Shown one piece after another: positions 45,061 to 54,577 of a DNA stretch of 64,000 nucleotides; positions within the stretch are counted from its first letter, which is position 1, and every line of letters begins with the position of its first letter. Under the pieces are notes generated by a model. That model searched no databases. It saw only the letters and a program-made list of their open reading frames with translations, and was not told the DNA's origin. A program made the translations under genes and the position numbers. This stretch comes from Chryseobacterium sp. SN22 (GTDB lineage Bacteria > Bacteroidota > Bacteroidia > Flavobacteriales > Weeksellaceae). The DNA lies in the NCBI RefSeq assembly GCF_008329705.1, contig NZ_VTSX01000003.1, positions 1 through 64,000 of the forward strand, written 5' to 3'.

Positions 45061-45087
45061 TAAGAACATTGTTTTTATATGAGATCA

Positions 45088-45120
45088 AAGGATAAATGAA
45101 ATTTTCGTTTATCCTTTTTT
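45088..45120 (+). terminator. Terminator of ppa
   Basis: AAAGGATAAA (45088-45097) pairs with TTTATCCTTT, followed by a T tract. Confidence 0.85.
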
Positions 45121-45283
45121 AGTTAAACATAATCATCAGATATTTCTGATGGTAAATACATGTAGGCAATCAGAAAATACAGGCAATCCCTGCAAATAAA
45201 GCAAATTTAAATAAATTTTAAGCCGGCAGGTTCTTCGTTTTATTTCAAAATAAATAAATTTGTAATACAAAAGTTTATACAAA

Positions 45284-46825
45284 ATGTCGAAAAAAGCAAT
45301 ATTGGCGATCCTTGACGGATGGGGATTGGGCATCAATCCTAATGTTTCAGCACTGGATAAAGCAAACACTCCTTTTATAGATAGCTGCCTTAAAAATTTT
45401 CCGAACACCACGCTGGAAGCCAGCGGGCTTGCAGTAGGACTTCCCGCCGGACAAATGGGAAATTCCGAGGTGGGGCACATGAACCTCGGAGCGGGAAGAG
45501 TGGTGTACCAGAACCTGGTAAAGCTGAATATGGCGGTGGAAAACGGGTCTTTAGGCCAGCAGAAAGTCATTCAGGATGCTTTTGCTTATGCTAAAAAAGA
45601 AAATAAAAAAGTACATTTTATCGGCTTGGTTTCTGATGGGGGCGTACATTCCCATATCAATCATTTAAAGGGGCTTTTAACAGCCGCTCATGAATCCGGG
45701 CTTAACGAAAATGTTTTTGTTCATGCTTTTACGGACGGCCGCGACTGTGATCCGCGTTCGGGGAAGGGATTCATTGAAGACCTTCAGGAGCACATGGAGA
45801 AAACCGTTGGAAAACTGGCCTCAGTAGTCGGAAGATACTATGCGATGGATCGTGACAAAAGATGGGAACGGGTAAAAATTGCTTTTGATGCAATGGTGGA
45901 AGGCGTAGGTGCACAGACTACAAACGCGTTGCTGGAAATTCAGAAGTCATATGATGAGAATATAACCGATGAGTTTATGAAGCCGATTATTATGATTGAT
46001 TCTACGGCCATCGGGAATGTAGTTCCGGTAGCAAAAATAAATGATCATGATGTGGTCATCTGCTTCAATTTCCGTACGGACAGAGGCCGTGAAATTACTG
46101 AAGTGCTTACCCAGCATGACAATCCAGAGTATTTCATGAGAAAATTACCGTTGTATTATATTACGCTTACCAATTATGATAAAACCTTTGAAAATATCCA
46201 TGTGGTTTTTGATGAAGAAGTTCTTCACGAGACCATGGGAGAAATTCTGGAAAGAAACCATAAGACGCAGATCAGGATTGCGGAAACGGAAAAATATCCT
46301 CACGTTACCTTCTTCTTTTCCGGAGGAAGGGAAGAACCTTTCAATGGAGAAAAGAGATTGCTTTGTCCTAGTCCGAAGGACGTTCCTACTTATGACCTGA
46401 AGCCTGAAATGTCTGCATACGATATTACAAATGCCATTATACCGGAACTGGAGCATGAAACGGCAGATTTCATCTGCCTGAATTTTGCCAATACCGATAT
46501 GGTAGGACATACAGGTGTTTTTGAAGCAGCGGTAAAAGCAGCGGAAACTGTAGATCAATGTATTCAAAAAGTAGCGGAAACCGCTTATGAACACGGATAT
46601 GCCGTTTTTATCCTGGCCGACCACGGAAACTCCGATGTAATGGTTAACCCGGACGGGTCGCCGAATACGCAGCATTCTACAAACCTGGTTCCTTTTATTG
46701 TGATGGATAAAGATCAGACCTGGAATCTGAAACCCGGGAAACTGGGAGACGTCGCTCCGACAATTCTTAAAGTAATGGGGGTTGAAATTCCTGAAGTTAT
46801 GACAGGAGATGTTTTAATTAGCTAA
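45284..46825 (+). CDS. gpmI: Phosphoglycerate mutase, 2,3-BPG-independent
   Basis: 513 residues. Interconverts 3- and 2-phosphoglycerate in glycolysis using two Mn ions. ILDGWGLG at the N-terminus, the phosphoserine site MGNSEVGHMN, then VHSHINHLKG, FTDGRDCDP, GRYYAMDRDKRWER, FRTDRGRE and LADHGNSDVM. A TAAATTTG box at 45255-45262 gives a short leader. The gene is alone between two terminators. Confidence 0.97.
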   Translation: MSKKAILAILDGWGLGINPNVSALDKANTPFIDSCLKNFPNTTLEASGLAVGLPAGQMGNSEVGHMNLGAGRVVYQNLVKLNMAVENGSLGQQKVIQDAFAYAKKENKKVHFIGLVSDGGVHSHINHLKGLLTAAHESGLNENVFVHAFTDGRDCDPRSGKGFIEDLQEHMEKTVGKLASVVGRYYAMDRDKRWERVKIAFDAMVEGVGAQTTNALLEIQKSYDENITDEFMKPIIMIDSTAIGNVVPVAKINDHDVVICFNFRTDRGREITEVLTQHDNPEYFMRKLPLYYITLTNYDKTFENIHVVFDEEVLHETMGEILERNHKTQIRIAETEKYPHVTFFFSGGREEPFNGEKRLLCPSPKDVPTYDLKPEMSAYDITNAIIPELEHETADFICLNFANTDMVGHTGVFEAAVKAAETVDQCIQKVAETAYEHGYAVFILADHGNSDVMVNPDGSPNTQHSTNLVPFIVMDKDQTWNLKPGKLGDVAPTILKVMGVEIPEVMTGDVLIS

Positions 46826-46849
46826 GAATTTAATAGAATAATACCACAG

Positions 46850-46882
46850 TTGCCGTTATGATTTTCACAGCGGCAATTTTTA
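46850..46882 (+). terminator. Probable terminator of gpmI
   Basis: TTGCCG (46850-46855) pairs with CGGCAA (46871-46876), loop of 15, followed by TTTTTATG. Weaker than its neighbours. Confidence 0.6.
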
Positions 46883-46968
46883 TGACGAATATCAGAAGAA
46901 TTAACATAATATTATGTTTCAAATAGTAAAGAAAACTTTAACTTTGTCATTTAATCTAAATTCTAAAA

Positions 46969-47949
46969 ATGTATCAGCAGCTCGTAAGAAAAGAAGTAAT
47001 GGGAATTTTGGAAAAGGAAGTCGGTTCTTTTCTGGATAAATTTTTAACGCCGATCGAAAAAATCTGGCAGCCTTCCGATTATCTTCCGGATCCTTCCAGC
47101 GAGAACTTCAAATACGATTTAGAAGAAATCCAGACTTTCGCAAGAGAAATGCCTTATGATCTTTTCGTCACCCTTATCGGCGACTGTATCACGGAAGAAG
47201 CTTTACCTTCTTACGAATCATGGTTAATGGGCGTAGACGGAGTAGACCAGGAGCAGAAAGAAATCGGCTGGGCCAACTGGGTAAGAGCCTGGACGGCCGA
47301 AGAAAACCGGCATGGAGATCTTTTAAGCAAATACCTTTATCTGTGTGGAAGAGTGAACATGCGTGAAGTTGAAGTTACTACCCAGTATCTGATCAACGAC
47401 GGTTTCGATCTGGGGACCAGCATGGACCCGTATCGTAACTTTGTATATACCAGCTTCCAGGAAACGGCCACCAATATCTCTCATAGAAGGGTAGGTACCC
47501 TGGCCAAGCAGTGTGGAAACGGAAAACTGGCTAAAATGTGCGGGGTTATTGCTGCCGATGAAGCCAGACACGCAAAAGCATACAAACATTTCGTAGCTAA
47601 AATTCTGGAAATCGATCCTTCGGAAATGATTCTTGCCTTTGAAGACATGATGCGTAAGAAAATCGTTATGCCGGCTCACATGATGAGACAATCCGGGCAG
47701 AAAGCAGGAGAGCTTTGGGGGCATTTCTCGGATGCAGCACAACGTTGCATGGTATATACCGGACAGGATTACATCAACATTATGAAAGAGCTCCTGGATG
47801 AATGGAAGATCGAGCACGTAAAAGGACTAAATGAAAAAGCGGAAAAAGCACAGGAATACCTGATGAAACTTCCCGCAAGACTTCAGAAAATTACAGACAG
47901 GATTTCGACACCCGATCTGCAGTTCCAGTTCAATTGGGTGAAGAGCTGA
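46969..47949 (+). CDS. Acyl-ACP desaturase
   Basis: 326 residues of the soluble di-iron stearoyl-ACP desaturase family. The two iron-binding blocks are TAEENRHG and AADEARHAK (EExxH type), with TSFQETAT before the second. It inserts a double bond into an acyl chain carried by ACP and so affects membrane fluidity; electrons come from ferredoxin. TAACTTTG at 46939-46946 is the -7 box. The gene is monocistronic, with a terminator after it. Plant-like desaturases of this type are common in Flavobacteriia. Confidence 0.93.
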   Translation: MYQQLVRKEVMGILEKEVGSFLDKFLTPIEKIWQPSDYLPDPSSENFKYDLEEIQTFAREMPYDLFVTLIGDCITEEALPSYESWLMGVDGVDQEQKEIGWANWVRAWTAEENRHGDLLSKYLYLCGRVNMREVEVTTQYLINDGFDLGTSMDPYRNFVYTSFQETATNISHRRVGTLAKQCGNGKLAKMCGVIAADEARHAKAYKHFVAKILEIDPSEMILAFEDMMRKKIVMPAHMMRQSGQKAGELWGHFSDAAQRCMVYTGQDYINIMKELLDEWKIEHVKGLNEKAEKAQEYLMKLPARLQKITDRISTPDLQFQFNWVKS

Positions 47950-47978
47950 TTTTAAAATATAATTATCTAAAAAGTTAG

Positions 47979-48010
47979 GAGTGCTGAGTATTTTAGCACT
48001 CTTTTATTTT
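47979..48010 (+). terminator. Terminator of the desaturase gene
   Basis: GAGTGCT (47979-47985) pairs with AGCACTC (47995-48001), then TTTTATTTTT. The T tract runs straight into the TATCTTTG promoter box (48013-48020) of the next gene. Confidence 0.85.
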
Positions 48011-48039
48011 TGTATCTTTGCATTTCAAAAATATTCAAT

Positions 48040-48471
48040 ATGATGAATAATAAGAAAATTGCTGTAGACTTTGATGGGACAATTGTTGACGATGCTTATC
48101 CGTCGATCGGCAAACCGAAAATTTTCGCCTTTGAAACATTAAAAAGACTTCAGTCCGAAGGATACCGGCTAATTCTATGGACGTACAGACATGGCAAAAC
48201 CCTGGATGAAGCAGTAGAATTCTGCAAAAAAAACGGGATTGAATTTTATGCCGTTAATTCAAGCTTTGAAGGAGAAGTTTTTGATTCTGCAACCCAGTCG
48301 AGAAAGCTGGATGCGGATTGGTTCATCGACGACAGAAACCTGGGCGGCTTTCCGGGATGGGGTGAAATCTATAATATCATTCAGGATAGGATCGAATTCA
48401 GGGTTGAAGGAAAAGAAGTCCTTGCCTATTCCAAGCTAAAGAAAGAAAAGAAAAAAGGATTGTTCTGGTAA
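48040..48471 (+). CDS. BT0820-type HAD phosphatase
   Basis: 143 residues from ATG 48040, 20 bases after the promoter box, so the longer frame from 48010 is not used. Motif I AVDFDGTIVDD gives the nucleophile aspartate; motif II WTYR; motif IV WFIDDRN. The fold is that of small cap-less HAD phosphatases described from Bacteroides (BT0820). The natural substrate is unknown. The C-terminus is lysine-rich. Confidence 0.88.
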   Translation: MMNNKKIAVDFDGTIVDDAYPSIGKPKIFAFETLKRLQSEGYRLILWTYRHGKTLDEAVEFCKKNGIEFYAVNSSFEGEVFDSATQSRKLDADWFIDDRNLGGFPGWGEIYNIIQDRIEFRVEGKEVLAYSKLKKEKKKGLFW

Positions 48472-48563
48472 GAATAGTCTGATAATGTATCGGTGTAACA
48501 ATATATCAATTTTTTAATTCGTTATTGCTGCATTGCTAGATTTATAAATGGTTATATTATTTT

Positions 48564-49373
48564 ATGATTCAGTTAAAAACAATAGACGAATTGCGTCTTA
48601 TGAAGCAGAGTGCCCAATTGGTTTCCAGAACATTGGGAATGTTGGCGAAGGAAATCAAGCCGGGGATCACCACTTTGTATTTAGATAAATTGGCACACGA
48701 CTTCATCAAAGATCACGGTGCCGAACCTGCCTTCCTGGGATACGGAGGTTTTCCATATTCCCTGTGTATTTCTCCGAATGAACAGGTAGTACACGGTTTT
48801 CCGAGCAAAGAAGAAATTAAGGAAGGCGATGTTCTTTCTGTTGACTGTGGTGCGATCTTAAACGGCTTTGTCGGAGACCACGCCTATACTTTCGAGATCG
48901 GTGAAGTAAAACCGGCAACCAAAAAACTGCTGAAAGTTGCCAAAGAATCTTTATACAAGGGCATTGAGCAATGTGTAAGAGGAAAAAGAATCGGTGATAT
49001 CTCATATGCTATTCAGTCGCACTGCGAAAAAGAAGGATACGGGGTTGTGAAAGAACTCGTAGGCCATGGCGTAGGCCGACAGATGCATGAAGACCCGCAG
49101 GTTCCCAACTACGGAAGACAGGGAAGCGGAAAAGTGATCAAAGACGGTCTGACAATTGCCATCGAACCGATGATCAACCTGGGTACCGAAAAGGTGAAAT
49201 TCCATAATGACGGATGGACGGTAACAACACTGGATGATCAGCCTTCCGCCCATTTTGAGCATGATGTGGCGGTCATCAACGGAAAACCGGTCCTCCTTTC
49301 AACGTTCCAGTATGTCTATGAGGCATTGGGGATTACAAGCGATGAAGAAAAAGCGTTCCAATTGGATTTTTAA
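48564..49373 (+). CDS. map: Methionine aminopeptidase, type I
   Basis: 269 residues. Removes the initiator methionine. Metal ligands appear in LSVDCGAILNGFVGDHAYTF (aspartates), GHGVGRQMHEDP (histidine), IEPMIN (glutamate) and HFEHDVAV. Length is normal for type Ia enzymes. The methyltransferase ATG follows its stop codon directly. Confidence 0.96.
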   Translation: MIQLKTIDELRLMKQSAQLVSRTLGMLAKEIKPGITTLYLDKLAHDFIKDHGAEPAFLGYGGFPYSLCISPNEQVVHGFPSKEEIKEGDVLSVDCGAILNGFVGDHAYTFEIGEVKPATKKLLKVAKESLYKGIEQCVRGKRIGDISYAIQSHCEKEGYGVVKELVGHGVGRQMHEDPQVPNYGRQGSGKVIKDGLTIAIEPMINLGTEKVKFHNDGWTVTTLDDQPSAHFEHDVAVINGKPVLLSTFQYVYEALGITSDEEKAFQLDF

Positions 49374-50141
49374 ATGAAAAAAGTTACCAAGCTTTTACTC
49401 AATAAAATTCCCCGTCCTATGCTGATCAAAATGAGCATCTGGGCGCGGCCGCTTATTTACCAGTTTTTTAAAGGTAATAAATTTATTGATCCGATCGATG
49501 GAAAATCTTACCGGAAATTTCTTCCTTATGGGTACGGCAGCCAGAGGGAAAATGCTCTGTCTCCGGGAACGTTAAGCCTGGAAAGGCATCGCCAGATGTG
49601 GCTGTATCTCCAGAACGAAACCGACTTTTTTATAAAAAATTACAAAGTTTTACACATCGCTCCTGAACAGGAATTCTTACGTAAATTCAAAAGGATGAGG
49701 AATCTTGATTATATTTCCGCCGATCTGTATTCGCCGATTGTGGATGTAAAAGCGGATATTCTGGACCTTCCTTTTGCCGACGAAAGTTTTGATGTGGTTT
49801 TCTGCAACCATGTGCTGGAACATATAGAAGATGATGCAAGGGCTATGAGCGAACTGTACAGGATCCTGAGACCGGGAGGCTGGGGGATTGTACAGGTTCC
49901 GATGAAAAATTCGCTGGAAAAAACCTATGAAGATTTTACCATCCGGGATCCTAAAGAACGCCAGAAACATTTCGGGCAGTACGACCATGTCCGCTGGTAC
50001 GGAATGGATTACTTTGAACGCCTGGAAAATGCGGGATTCAAAACAGATATTAATTTTTATTCCCAGACTTTTTCTGAAGAAGAAATCAAAAAATACGGTC
50101 TCAGGAAAAATGAAATCCTTCCTGTGATATATAAAAAATAA
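49374..50141 (+). CDS. Class I SAM-dependent methyltransferase
   Basis: 255 residues. An N-terminal segment of about 75 residues (RPLIYQFFKGNKFIDPIDGK, RENALSPGTLSLERHRQMW) precedes a type 11 methyltransferase core: VLHIAPEQEF (motif I, with APE in place of GxGxG), DLPFADESFDVVFCNHVLEH, LYRILRPGGWGIVQVP. The altered motif I is seen in this Bacteroidota subgroup, whose substrate is unknown. No intergenic base separates it from map, so translation is probably coupled. Confidence 0.87.
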   Translation: MKKVTKLLLNKIPRPMLIKMSIWARPLIYQFFKGNKFIDPIDGKSYRKFLPYGYGSQRENALSPGTLSLERHRQMWLYLQNETDFFIKNYKVLHIAPEQEFLRKFKRMRNLDYISADLYSPIVDVKADILDLPFADESFDVVFCNHVLEHIEDDARAMSELYRILRPGGWGIVQVPMKNSLEKTYEDFTIRDPKERQKHFGQYDHVRWYGMDYFERLENAGFKTDINFYSQTFSEEEIKKYGLRKNEILPVIYKK

Positions 50142-50173
50142 AAAAGATGCTTTCAGATCGAAGGCATCTTTTA
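50142..50173 (+). terminator. Terminator of map-methyltransferase
   Basis: AAAGATGC (50143-50150) pairs with GCATCTTT (50164-50171), extended by CTTTC/GAAGG-type pairing. It starts immediately after the stop codon. Confidence 0.85.
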
Positions 50174-50313
50174 TGTACTATAACTTTTTTTCCCTAGCTT
50201 TGACTCCGTTCAGCAACCCGACAGAAAGATGCGCAGAGCAGGAGTCTGAAATTTAATAGATCTTGTATGCTTTAAGCCTTTCGTAACTATAAAAAGCATA
50301 AAAAGCTCATTGT

Positions 50314-51018
50314 TTATTCTTTAATAAACTTCTGTGCCGGCATATTTTCGGGTTGAATAATATAAATACCTTTCGTCAGCCAGCTCACATTCATTTTCAG
50401 CTCTATACTTTCAGTGTAAGCTTCCAGAACAATTTTCCCGGAGAGATCGGAAATATTTACCTTTACCCCTCTCGGTATCCCTTCCAGATTCAATTCGTCT
50501 TTTACAGGATTCGGGTAGATGGAAAACGGTTTTTTGATGATGCTTTCACTCATTCCGAGAAAGCCGGAATTGTTGTAAAAGATCTGGTCACCGGTAGCGG
50601 AATTGGTAATCATAAGCGTCTTCAGCATGCCGGATGTAAGAATCTCGTAATCAAATACAGTGCTTGTAGAAGAGTTGAAATAAAAATCACAGTTTTTCTG
50701 ATCATAGGCCTGCGCCGCCGCTGCATTGGTGCCGCTGTAAACTGCCAGCGTACATCCGCCTCCCTGTCTCGTAAAATTGTTTGCTGCGGGAGAAAACGTT
50801 ATGGTAGAACCAACTGAATTATAATATCTGGACTGTAATTCATAAGCTGGTCCTGAGCCAGTGAATACAGAAGTACCTATAACCAATTGCATTGGCGGAG
50901 TGGTAATGGTTTGACCACTGACTACCATCTTGGAAATATACCAACTATTGCTGAAAAGTTCTGGGCTCTGGGCTGATAAAATGCTTCCTGAAAATAAAAA
51001 AAATAGAAATTTTTCCAC
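50314..51018 (-). CDS. T9SS-exported protein with C-terminal sorting domain
   Basis: 234 residues. Signal peptide MEKFLFFLFSGSILSAQ; a beta-rich passenger of about 140 residues with one CTLAVYSG and one KNCDFYFN cysteine, a possible disulfide; then a type A sorting domain of about 70 residues (FSIYPNPVKDELNL, VNISDLSGKIVLE, LTKGIYIIQ, QKFIKE). The protein should cross the outer membrane by the type IX system and be anchored or released. The passenger resembles lipocalin-like META/heat-shock protein domains only vaguely; its function is unknown. Confidence 0.88.
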   Translation of the reverse strand: MEKFLFFLFSGSILSAQSPELFSNSWYISKMVVSGQTITTPPMQLVIGTSVFTGSGPAYELQSRYYNSVGSTITFSPAANNFTRQGGGCTLAVYSGTNAAAAQAYDQKNCDFYFNSSTSTVFDYEILTSGMLKTLMITNSATGDQIFYNNSGFLGMSESIIKKPFSIYPNPVKDELNLEGIPRGVKVNISDLSGKIVLEAYTESIELKMNVSWLTKGIYIIQPENMPAQKFIKE

Positions 51019-51151
51019 GGTTTTAATTTTTCATAAATATATGAATTTAAGACAAACAAAAAACCGTTTCTCAGCAGGTGAAAAACGGCCTCGCTATAAA
51101 GCATTTAACAAGATTAAATTAAGAGGTAATAACGGTATTTATCCGTTTTGT

Positions 51152-51481
51152 TTAATGTGGAGAAACCGCTTTCAGCCCGATTACCGAACCGATCAGCGTA
51201 ATGATGAAAAAGATTCTCCAGAAAGTTACGGGATCTTTGAAAAAAAAGATTCCGATCAGCGCTGTTCCTACCGCACCGATTCCTGTCCATACCGCATAGG
51301 CGGTTCCGATTGGCAAGGTCTGGGTCGCTTTGATCAGGAGAAGCATACTCACCGTCAGGGAAATCAGAAATCCGGCAAACCAGAAATACATGGCGGTTCC
51401 GTTGGTTTCTTTTACCTTTCCAAGACATGACGCAAAAGCGACCTCAAATAAACCTGCAATAACCAGGATGATCCAATTCAT
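51152..51481 (-). CDS. Small multidrug resistance (SMR) family exporter
   Basis: 109 residues, four spans, with the essential glutamate E13 in AGLFEVAFAS and the second-helix region. GLFEV and WTGIGAVGTALIG fit the Gdx/SugE branch (guanidinium exporters) more than EmrE, but the residues that separate the branches are not all present. It works as a dual-topology dimer exchanging protons for a small cation. It lies 114 bases downstream of a Crp/Fnr-type gene on the same strand, a likely regulator. Confidence 0.88.
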   Translation of the reverse strand: MNWIILVIAGLFEVAFASCLGKVKETNGTAMYFWFAGFLISLTVSMLLLIKATQTLPIGTAYAVWTGIGAVGTALIGIFFFKDPVTFWRIFFIITLIGSVIGLKAVSPH

Positions 51482-51595
51482 TTTTACTGATATTTCTCCG
51501 GCAAAGTTCAGGATTTAAAAAAGATTAAAATTTTACAATTGTTAAAAAAGAAAAGAGACCAGCATAAAATCCATTATATCCTCACATCTTTCAAT

Positions 51596-52159
51596 TCATT
51601 TGATCTCCGCCCGGATCCTGCTCAGGCTCACCTGTGCAATTCCGAGATAAGAAGCAATATGTCCCAGCTGAACCCGCTTTAGAAGGTCGGGTTTTTCGCG
51701 CATCAGATCTTTATACCGTTCCAGTGCGGTTTTAAACTGTCTTGAAATAATCAGTTCCTCCGTTTTCACGAGTTCACGTTCGGCAAATTTCCTGCCCCAG
51801 TTGGCTATATGGATATCTTCGTTATACAACCGTTTCAGATCTGCGGTTTTCAGCTTATACAATTCGCAGGGCTCCAGCAATTCTATGTTTTCATAACCCG
51901 GGTTGTTCTCCACATAACTTTTCATAGAAACAACCGGTTCGCCTTCACTTCCGAACCAGAACGTAATATCTTTATCTTCCCCGGAAGCATAAGCACGGAC
52001 AATTCCTTTTTTAATAAAGTAAACAAATGGGATCACTTTATCAGCTTCCATCAGGCAGAAGTTCCTGGGAAATGAAACTTCCTCAATCGATCGTTTAAGG
52101 CTTGCTTTCGATGAATCGGGAAGAGGGCAGATGCGGTCAAGAATTTTGTCAAGGGTCAT
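51596..52159 (-). CDS. Crp/Fnr family transcriptional regulator
   Basis: 187 residues. A cyclic-nucleotide-binding-type barrel (VYFIKKGIVRAYASGEDKDI, FWFGSEGEPV) is followed by a winged helix with QLGHIASYLGIAQVSLSRIR. There are no cysteine pairs for an iron-sulfur cluster, so it is not an Fnr oxygen sensor; the ligand is unknown. It probably controls the adjacent SMR gene. The intergenic stretch to 52499 separates it from the divergent LacI gene. Confidence 0.88.
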   Translation of the reverse strand: MTLDKILDRICPLPDSSKASLKRSIEEVSFPRNFCLMEADKVIPFVYFIKKGIVRAYASGEDKDITFWFGSEGEPVVSMKSYVENNPGYENIELLEPCELYKLKTADLKRLYNEDIHIANWGRKFAERELVKTEELIISRQFKTALERYKDLMREKPDLLKRVQLGHIASYLGIAQVSLSRIRAEIK

Positions 52160-52263
52160 ATTCAGTCAGTCAAAAAATCAAAAATATCAGTTTTCTACCA
52201 TTATCTCAAACAATAGGAGATCAATATTCGATTTATTTTAAAAATTATTAAAATATTTAAGGA

Positions 52264-52273
52264 TAAACGTTTA
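52264..52273. promoter_or_regulatory. Operator upstream of the LacI-type gene
   Basis: Perfect palindrome TAAACGTTTA, repeated as TTAAACGTTTAA at 53518-53529, the usual LacI/GalR operator form. It lies 226 bases before the regulator in the gene-free stretch 52160-52499, which is otherwise AT-rich and empty apart from the promoter at 52451-52482. Confidence 0.6.
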
Positions 52274-52450
52274 ACCAAAATATGCCATAAATGTTGATTG
52301 CTTGTTCATATTAAATTAACACTATATTTAAATCAGCAAATTAAATTTATTTAAGTGTTTGGTAATTAATATTTTAAATATTATTTTAACATCAATTTAA
52401 AAATGTGCGAAAATACAATAATTTTCATATCAGCCCAAAAAATCCGGCTA

Positions 52451-52482
52451 TTGTTTTATAAGGTTTTTATGAAATATTTTTG
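52451..52482 (+). promoter_or_regulatory. Candidate promoter of the LacI-type gene
   Basis: TTG (52451-52453), 21 bases, TATTTTTG (52475-52482), 17 bases before the ATG at 52500. Confidence 0.5.
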
Positions 52483-52499
52483 TTGCTGAAAATAACTGT

Positions 52500-53498
52500 A
52501 TGAAAAGAGCTTCTATAAAAGACATAGCCAGAATTGCCGGTGTTTCCGTGGCAACCGTATCCTATGTCCTGAACAAAAAAGAAGGAAGCCGGATCAGCGA
52601 CGCTACTAAAGAGAAAATTCTTGAAGTCGCCAAGTCCATCAACTATACGCCCAACAAAATTGCCAAAAGCCTAAAAATGAGCAAGAGTAAACTGATCGGT
52701 CTTATCGTTGCAGATATTTCCAATGATTTTTACTCCAACATTGCCCGTAACATCGAAGACGAGGCGATGAAGCTCGGTTACACCCTTCTTATCGGGAGCT
52801 GTGATGAAAATCCTGAAAAATTTAAAAAATTGACGGAACTTTTTTCCGAACAGCAGGTAGACGGAATGATCGTTGCCCCGGTAGTGAATTCCGATGAAGC
52901 CATCAAAAAGCTGATTGCCGAAGAATATCCGATCATCACCATCGACCGTTACCTGAAAAACGTAAGCCTTCCCGGTGTGATGATCAACAATGCTGAAATT
53001 TCGGCCCACGTCTGTGATCAGCTGACCGTAAAGAAGTTTCATGAAATTATTTATGTAGGCTACGAAACCGAACTTCCGCATTTGCTCGATCGGCAGGAAG
53101 GCTTTGAAAAGAGAATAAAAAAATCCAGAACTCCCATAAAAAGAGTTCTGATTGGCATCCAGGATATTACGGAAGAAGTAAATGAAAAGCTCAACAACAG
53201 CCTCGACCTGACAAAAAGGACCGCCATTTATTTTTCCAGCAATAAGCTCGGGATTGCCGGACTGCGATACCTGAACGATCATCAGATCCGTGTCCCTGAA
53301 CAGGTTTCTGTAATTGCATTTGATGAAACAGAAGCCTATCATCTGTTTCCGACTGATATCAGTTTCGTACAACAGCCACTGATCGATATGGCGAAAGAAG
53401 CGGTGAAGCTGCTGGACAATCAGATCAATCATTACAGGCCCAACGGAGAAAGAATTACGCTCCAGGCAAAATACATGGAGCGCAATTCCGTACAATAA
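52500..53498 (+). CDS. LacI family transcriptional regulator
   Basis: 332 residues. The DNA-binding domain is classic (IKDIARIAGVSVATVSYVLN, then ISDATKEKILEVAKSINYTPN, hinge IAKSLKMSKS). The periplasmic-binding-type effector domain follows (LIGLIVADISNDFYSNIARN, QVDGMIVAPV, VSVIAFDETEAYHLFPTDIS). It heads the sugar operon; two matching palindromes flank it. The likely effector is the transported ketose or its phosphate. Repression of the kinase gene through 53518-53529 is inferred from position. Confidence 0.93.
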   Translation: MKRASIKDIARIAGVSVATVSYVLNKKEGSRISDATKEKILEVAKSINYTPNKIAKSLKMSKSKLIGLIVADISNDFYSNIARNIEDEAMKLGYTLLIGSCDENPEKFKKLTELFSEQQVDGMIVAPVVNSDEAIKKLIAEEYPIITIDRYLKNVSLPGVMINNAEISAHVCDQLTVKKFHEIIYVGYETELPHLLDRQEGFEKRIKKSRTPIKRVLIGIQDITEEVNEKLNNSLDLTKRTAIYFSSNKLGIAGLRYLNDHQIRVPEQVSVIAFDETEAYHLFPTDISFVQQPLIDMAKEAVKLLDNQINHYRPNGERITLQAKYMERNSVQ

Positions 53499-53517
53499 AA
53501 AAATTTTAAAACTTTAA

Positions 53518-53529
53518 TTAAACGTTTAA
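53518..53529. promoter_or_regulatory. Operator just before the fructokinase gene
   Basis: TTAAACGTTTAA, a perfect 12-base palindrome ending 4 bases before the ATG at 53534. At this position a bound repressor would block transcription reading through from the LacI gene, or RNA polymerase starting in the 35-base gap. Confidence 0.65.
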
Positions 53530-53533
53530 CCTT

Positions 53534-54439
53534 ATGATAAATAATAAAGAACCGTATGTCGTGTGTTTCGGAGAAGTACTTTGGGATATTTTTCCCGAAG
53601 GTTCCAGGGCAGGAGGAGCACCCTTCAATGCTGCTTACAATATCCATAAAATGGGTACCGATGTGAAAATGCTGAGCAGGATAGGAAACGATGAACTCGG
53701 ACGTAAACTTGATGATCAGATCAGAAGCTGGGGCATTACTACGGAGTATATCCAGACTGATGACGAAAAACCAACCGGTACCGTGTTGGCAAAAATCGAT
53801 CAGCATAATGAAGCGACATATGAGATCATCAATCATGTGGCGTGGGATTATATCGAACTGCTGCCGGAACATAAAGAATTGGTCTCTAATGCTGAAGCAT
53901 TTGTTTTTGGAAGCCTCTCTGCAAGAAACAATAGAACCAGAGAGACGCTTCTCCAATTGCTGGAATATGCAAAATTGAAGGTTTTTGATGTGAATTTCAG
54001 ACCGCCTTTTATTGATGTTGAATTAATTAAAACCCTTCTGCACAAAGCAGATATCGTGAAGATGAATAAAGCGGAAATGCGGGAGATTATGGCTTATTTC
54101 GGTGAAGAGTACAGAAGCGAAGACGAAAGTGCAGCATTTATTCAGGATCATTTTAATATCGGGGAAATTGTACTGACCAAAGGAAGCAAAGGAGCCCGGT
54201 ATTTTGTCGGAAACCAGAATTACGGATTTTCGGCAGTTCCCATTACCATTGCGGATACGGTAGGAAGCGGAGATGCTTTTCTTTCAGGGTTTATTTCGAA
54301 GAGAATAAAAGGGGAAACTCCTCTGGAAATCATGAACCAGGCTATCTCCTTAGGTGCATTCATCACTTCCAAATCCGGGGCATGCCCGGATTATGAACCG
54401 TCTGAATTTAATGATTTCAAACTTCAGCATACCGTTTAA
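53534..54439 (+). CDS. PfkB family carbohydrate kinase, probable fructokinase
   Basis: 301 residues. CFGEVLWDIFPEGSRAGGAPFNAAYNI holds the PfkB signature 1 region with the GG substrate motif (given here as GEVLWDIFPEG and AGGAPFNAAYN), and DTVGSGDAFLSGF is signature 2 with the catalytic aspartate and the anion hole. The GEVLWD and GGAPFN form is that of bacterial fructokinases, making fructose 6-phosphate in the cytoplasm. It is followed by a sugar permease, porin and epimerase. Ribokinase-type activity on another ketose is possible. Confidence 0.88.
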   Translation: MINNKEPYVVCFGEVLWDIFPEGSRAGGAPFNAAYNIHKMGTDVKMLSRIGNDELGRKLDDQIRSWGITTEYIQTDDEKPTGTVLAKIDQHNEATYEIINHVAWDYIELLPEHKELVSNAEAFVFGSLSARNNRTRETLLQLLEYAKLKVFDVNFRPPFIDVELIKTLLHKADIVKMNKAEMREIMAYFGEEYRSEDESAAFIQDHFNIGEIVLTKGSKGARYFVGNQNYGFSAVPITIADTVGSGDAFLSGFISKRIKGETPLEIMNQAISLGAFITSKSGACPDYEPSEFNDFKLQHTV

Positions 54440-54577
54440 TAAGCGGTAGCATCCGCATAAGAAAAATTTCAGTTTTCATCTTTCCTGCTTCCTGCAAAAG
54501 CAGGGACAGGTCATCTTATGCTTTACCGGAACCTTATTATCTATAATAATTATAATTTAATCTGTAAAAACATACTT

